Positions 59,229 to 64,000 of a DNA stretch of 64,000 bases are shown one piece after another. The notes below the pieces were generated by a model that was not told where the DNA came from, searched no databases, and saw only the letters and a list, made by a program, of their open reading frames with translations. Where the stretch lies: NCBI GenBank assembly GCA_030141605.1, contig JAQGDQ010000012.1:1-64000 (forward strand). The letters are read 5' to 3'. Position 1 is the stretch's first letter. Every line of letters begins with the position of its first letter. The stretch comes from Tubiluchus corallicola (Eukaryota; Priapulida; Priapulimorpha; Priapulimorphida; Tubiluchidae). Position numbers and translations under genes: made by a program.

Positions 59229-62200
59229 ATGGATGAAAATTTAAGGAGTTCGTTAATTCTTCACACCGACCTGATAACTGAGAATGTTTACGTGGAATTT
59301 CTTGCACCATTCCTCATTGCTGATGGTATTTTGACATACAAAGACTCTGAGTGGATTGATGTGGAGGTATAAACTATATTAGAATCCGCTGCAGATATTT
59401 TATTTGCACTTTTTTATCATTTCTTTGTATTTGTTAGTTAAAATTAATTATGATGTTTAAGTTTGCTACTAACTGGCATAGTATCCCAGCTACTAAACTA
59501 TAGATTCACTTAGTGTGTATTGGTTATTATACGTCTGTTTGTTGTGTTTGATATGTCAATTGCAAGGGAAACAGTTTGTTAATCAGTTATGATATACAAT
59601 GCATGGTATAGTTAATGTTATCCATAATATTGTGTTATGATTATTTCAGAAAACTCATTACCAAAAAGCAGCAAAGCTGTTGCAAGTGCTACACACTAAA
59701 GATTCATCAGCTTTTTATTCATTTGTGGCTGCACTTAAACGTGCTGGGTATGAATACATTGCCGAGCAGCTTGAGGGCTTAACCAGTGGGAAGAAGGTAC
59801 GGCGACTTAGTGATGCCGATACACATTCTATCCTTGTTGAGGGTGGAGTCCCAGCTCGACCTCATTTGTATGTAGATCGACCATCTCAGTTAGAAAAAAT
59901 TCGTGGAGCCTTGGAAGAGTTGAGCGGTAAAAATTCTGGATGGGTTGTTGTTCATGGCATGGGCGGAAGCGGAAAATCTGTTTTGGCAGCTGAATCACTG
60001 CGGTCTGCAGAACTTATTTCTGAATACTACCCTGGTGGGACATTCTGGGTTTCTGTTGGCCCAATTGATTCTTCAAAGTTGTTGATTCGCATGCAGAACC
60101 TTTGCACTAGACTTGATAAGCAACAGCGGCCTCTGCCTAACAACCTGGAAGAAGCAAAAGATCGTCTTCGTGTAATTTTTGCTCAACAGTATCCTAAATC
60201 ATTGCTTGTTCTTGATGATGTTTGGTCTGCTAGCACGGTCAGAGCATTCGATATTCAGTGTCGCATATTATTAACTACAAGAGACAAAAGTGTAACTGAT
60301 AGCGTTTATGGTGCTTTGTATAGTGTCCCATTGTCTGCAGGACTTAGTAAAGAACAATCTCTAGAAGCACTTGGTAAATGGACGAACACTGACAAAAAAG
60401 ACCTTCCTGAGGAAGCAACAATCATATACAGAGAATGTAGGGGTCTCCCTCTTGCCATTACTATGCTTGGAGCTCTTTTACGAGATCATCCAAATAGATG
60501 GCCTTATTACCTAGAAAAACTACAAAAGCGGTAGGTAGAGTGGAAGTACTTTTTTGGGGCAACTTGTTGTGTATTTTAGTAATGAAGAGATTCCAAGAAA
60601 ATATTTGTTTAAAGTCAAACATTTCTAAAGAGTTATGCTACAAAAAATATTGCGGAATGTTAGCAACTGCATGTGTTTTTAAATATGTGGAGATTCTAAA
60701 ATTCCACTTAAACAAATAAAATGTTTGGCAATACTAAGATATAGAAAATGGGACTTCTGTTTCCTACCATATGAAACAATTGTTTAAGAGTACCGAGTAC
60801 ATAGAAAGCAGTTTTTTATTGTTTGGTTTGTAGACATTTGGCTGAATTAGTTAGTGCTGTTTTATTAGATTATGCATTTAAGTAATTAATTGATAATTTT
60901 TTTAGCTCTTATTAAATTTTATATTGTACTTATAATATGCCAGGGATATGTCAAAAATCAAGAAGATGCTGGCATATGAATATCCTACATTGGCTGAGGC
61001 TATTAATATGAGTATTACTAGCCTAGATGATAAACTGCAAGAGTATTATCGGGATTTTGCAGTATTTGCTGATGGGATGAAGATACCTACAGAGGTAATA
61101 ATTAGTTTTAAAATTCAGTATGTTGTTACAAGGTCCAAAAATATATAATATAATCGGTTATGAATCTGTGTTTTTTGTGGACAGTTTCTATTCATTAACG
61201 TATATGAAAATGATCATTAATATTTTGAAATTTTTGGTGATGTGTTGTTGTATAATGTACTTTTCATAGTTAAGTCATTTATTAGCACCTGTTGTTCTTC
61301 ATTTAGTTTAGTATTCAGCTTGACTCTGTACAATGCCATGGAATTGGGAAAATGATTGGATGTGAAGTTTTACCTTTACCCTTTTTGTTGACACCTGTTT
61401 CTTTTTTGCATTGGCAACTAACACCATTATAATTGTACAGATGTACTCTCTATCATTATTAGTTACAAATATTTATCTATTCCATGATTTGTATTATCAC
61501 AATACTACAGAAGGACCAAAGTAGTTTTTAAAGGGAGTCGCTAAACGTTGATGTGCTGTGGGCCGCAAATTAAGAAATTAAAACAAAAAATAATGACTAG
61601 CTAGCTGAGTCACTTCCAAAAACTTGGTGTTACTTTAAAGTTTACAAAAAATATTAAGAAGTTTCAATAATAAAAGTGTGATGAAAGTGCTGCTGTAATG
61701 ACTATCAACTGTAAACTAACCAAATATACTAATAACCAGGGGTCGACAGCAGTGCTTCAGTTGTGGCAGGACTGACTTCAGGCTATTTATCAAGTATAGT
61801 CTCTAAGGAGGGATATGCTGCAATCTGTAGTTTTTGAACTTTACATATTTCAATGTATTGTGCAGGTTTTTTCTACTTTATGGGACATGGAAGTAGAAGA
61901 CGTAGAAGACATGATGAAATGCCTGTCAGACAAAAGTTTAGTTGTGCAAGAACAGAGGGAGCCAGGTTCCGACGAACTGGTTTATGGAGTGCATGATTTA
62001 CAGTTGGATTTCCTCAAACTGACCTGTCCAAGTATTCCAGTATGCTGAAGTTAAAAACTTGCAGTTAAATTTAACCGCCTGCTACGAGCTAAATAGCTTA
62101 TGCTGCATTGCACATTTATTTTTGATAGTTATGCACAAAATTTTTAGAATATAGAAGAGGTTATTTTGTTTTTTATTCAATAGGCAGAGATTGCAAAACT

Positions 62201-63631
62201 AGTGCTAAACTGTTATAAAAACATAACAATGCTAATGTGATGTGAAAGTTAGTGGTTGAAATAGGTAAAGCATTGTGTCTGCATAAAGTGACTCTTACTT
62301 TAGGAAAGGGAGCTTACCCTTCCGATTTTTTCAGCTAAAACTGTAGCTACCACCAACTTTTTTTAGCCATTGTTGTGTTATTTTAGTCACAGTGTCATGT
62401 CATGAAAGCAGGTTAGAGTTCAGTGCTATTCATTCACTAAGATTTTAATTACTTGATATTTTCTGTAGCCATTGTGACTATACATTAGTTTTTGCCTAAA
62501 GGTTATACAAGGTCCTTATTTAGTGTGTCACCACCACATTATGAAATTCCTCCGTTATTGCAAAATTTTATGCAACTGTGGCATATGCACATTTGCACAC
62601 GCTAATAATTTGCTGCATAGCTTTATTAACCTTGCTTTTTAAACTTTACTTGCCAGGCTCTTCATCAAAAACTAGTCAACTGTTACAAAACTGTTTGTAA
62701 GAATGAACTTTGGAAACTACCTCTGGATGGCTACATACACTGGTTTATCACCTACCATTTATTTAAAGCTCGATTATATACTGAACTGTCTTCGGTAAGA
62801 CATCATTCCTTAATAACAATTTGTGGGTTGGTTAGGAATTAAAACTATGTCATATTTAATATTACAGTAAATATTACTTAACTTGCATTAAAGACATGAT
62901 AATAATGGCTTCAATTTTCAACAAAAAATTTTGAGGACCAATGTGTTACTGAGATCTACTTTAAATCTTTTCTAGTTACTTTTGAATCTGCGATTTCTTG
63001 AAGCAAAGCTGAATGTTACTGGTCCAGCTGAAGTACTTAATGATTATTTACGTTATAGCAAAGTCATCGACCATCAGGTAATATTTTTTTAACATTACAC
63101 AAATAAAAATAAATAGCTGTAAAGATGATTAAAATATTTTAAATATAATATTTTTGACACTTTGTGGAATCATTGTTAAAATTCCCGCAAAGGGAGTCGA
63201 TACATTATGCTTAAAAATTTTAAATCATCTCTGTAATCATTCATTGTTTTTTGTTTAACATTATTTTTTTAACTTTTAAAGTAACTTTCTACCATTATTA
63301 GCTAAACGAGTTTGGTAATGACTAATAATGATGAAAATCTGGCAATGCGTTTATCACCAGTGCAACAAAGAAAGTTCTAAATTACTGTCACATTATTATT
63401 AGTGCTTAGAATTTTTCTTTTAAAACTATAATAATTTCATGGTGTGTTATTTCAGTGTCCAAAAAAGAGGAAGGATTTTGAGCAATTTGTGAGTGTAAAT
63501 GCTCACTTGCTGGTGGGCTCAGATAAACCAGATGTAGTGCAACTTGCTCTTTGCCAGCCTTCATTTTCTCAAGTATATGTGCAAGCCAGAGAAATAGCCA
63601 GCACAGAACAAGGTTTTTACCTGGACTGGAA
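59229..63631 (+). CDS. APAF1: Apaf-1 (apoptotic protease-activating factor 1), 5' seven exons, partial
   Basis: Coding exons 59229-59366, 59650-60530, 60944-61094, 61866-62039, 62657-62794, 62976-63077 and 63456-63631, all GT...AG and in phase. They give residues 1-586; the rest lies beyond the window. Apaf-1 binds cytochrome c and dATP, forms the apoptosome and recruits initiator caspase through its CARD. Seen: CARD at about 1-90 (MDENLRSSLILHTDLI ... KRAGYEYIAEQLEGL), NB-ARC with P-loop GMGGSGKS at 149-156, Walker B LLVLDD at 231-236, sensor Arg257 in TTRDKSVTDS, GLPL at 311-314, winged-helix His433 in GVHDLQLDFL, then HD2 (LVNCYKTV, GPAEVLNDYL, VQLALCQPSFSQVY). Residue order follows human APAF1 closely. 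The start ATG heads the CARD frame. The WD40 propellers, which sense cytochrome c, cannot be assessed. The last exon ends in phase 2. Confidence 0.96.
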
Positions 63632-63662
63632 GTAAGTGTTTACCAATTTGTACTAGACCATA

Positions 63663-64000
63663 CAGTAAGCCCTCGCTTAACGACTCCTCATTTAGCTATG
63701 TTTCGTTTTAACAACGCTGATTTTTTTTACACCTTTTATTCATTTAACAACGTATGTTTCGATTTAACGACGATTTTTTCGGCATCCAAGTGCTGAAATT
63801 TTGTTTGCTGCACACCCTATTAACAGAAACCATGATTATAACTTACCCTACTAAACAGTCAAAATCCTGCACTGATGATTCATTGCTGATCACTCACTAA
63901 TGCTATAGCACTTTCCCACATGCATAGAAATGAAATTCGTCTGATAAAAATCTCTCGTGTTAGATTACTGGGTTAATTATCACTGCCTTCACGTCGTTTG
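63663..64000 (+). mobile_element. Left end of another pogo/Tigger-like element (runs off window)
   Basis: CAGTAAGCCCTCGCTTAACG preceded by TA is a Tigger-type terminal sequence, and CGTTTTAACAACG / CGATTTAACGACG words follow. No matching right end lies before 64000, so the length is unknown. It sits in the intron after Apaf-1 exon 7, and differs in sequence from the elements at 38666 and 48564. Confidence 0.5.

Noticed and set aside
1-64000. CRISPR array, phage or bacterial operon
   Set aside because: No regularly spaced direct repeats of CRISPR type. Genes are intron-split and metazoan in kind.

Overview
The window looks like AT-rich nuclear DNA from an invertebrate animal. Genes are split by GT...AG introns, intergenic DNA is long, and there are many non-LTR retrotransposon remnants, MITE-like elements and microsatellites. 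There is no sign of bacterial operon structure. The gene set (synaptogyrin, a G-alpha of the Gv type, an Apaf-1 with animal CARD and NB-ARC domains, a class A GPCR) is metazoan. Gv-type G-alpha and Apaf-1 together, plus the frequent AGGCCT word, suggest a marine invertebrate. I cannot fix the phylum from sequence alone.

Layout, left to right. 0-7 kb: repeat-rich, no gene recognised (hairpin repeat, degenerate tandem repeat, short local repeat). 7.1-7.9 kb: LINE reverse-transcriptase remnant (+). 8.3-9.4 kb: intronless class A GPCR (-). 9.4-15.4 kb: intergenic, with a TCTG/TCCA microsatellite, a possible hAT-like MITE and an inverted array of TTACATAATG words. 15.4-24.5 kb: head-to-head pair, a small one-pass membrane protein (-) and a four-exon synaptogyrin (+), sharing about 365 bp of upstream DNA. 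28.8-36.7 kb: Gv-like G-alpha (-); eight coding exons were placed and one of about 24 codons was not found. A 551-bp TTAA-flanked element and a 5S-rRNA-like segment lie in its introns.

38.7-41.1 kb: pogo/Tigger-like fragment and a CR1/Rex-type LINE (-) meeting a LINE 3' end on the opposite strand. 41.7-42.8 kb: an unrecognised spliced gene (-), of which only the terminal exon is well supported. 43.7-44.3 kb: LINE C-terminal remnant. 45.4-46.9 kb: short LTR retrotransposon with a 5-bp target duplication, a polypurine tract, gag joined directly to the tail of pol, and a 45-bp 3' LTR. 47.4-50.0 kb: two-exon gene for a roughly 109-residue CxC/CxxC zinc-binding-type protein, with a complete 969-bp pogo-like element in its intron. 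50-59 kb: T-rich tandem repeat, a MITE with long inverted repeats, a decayed transposon-type ORF and a degenerate LINE. 59.2-63.6 kb: first seven coding exons of an Apaf-1 gene (CARD, NB-ARC, winged-helix and start of HD2), running off the right edge before the WD40 part.

The genes do not form one pathway. They are independent animal genes in transposon-rich DNA: membrane signalling (GPCR, G-alpha), synaptic-vesicle-type membrane traffic (synaptogyrin) and the apoptosome core (Apaf-1). Exon joins were tested by reading-phase agreement at each splice junction, and they agree except for the missing G-alpha exon and the unresolved 42 kb gene.
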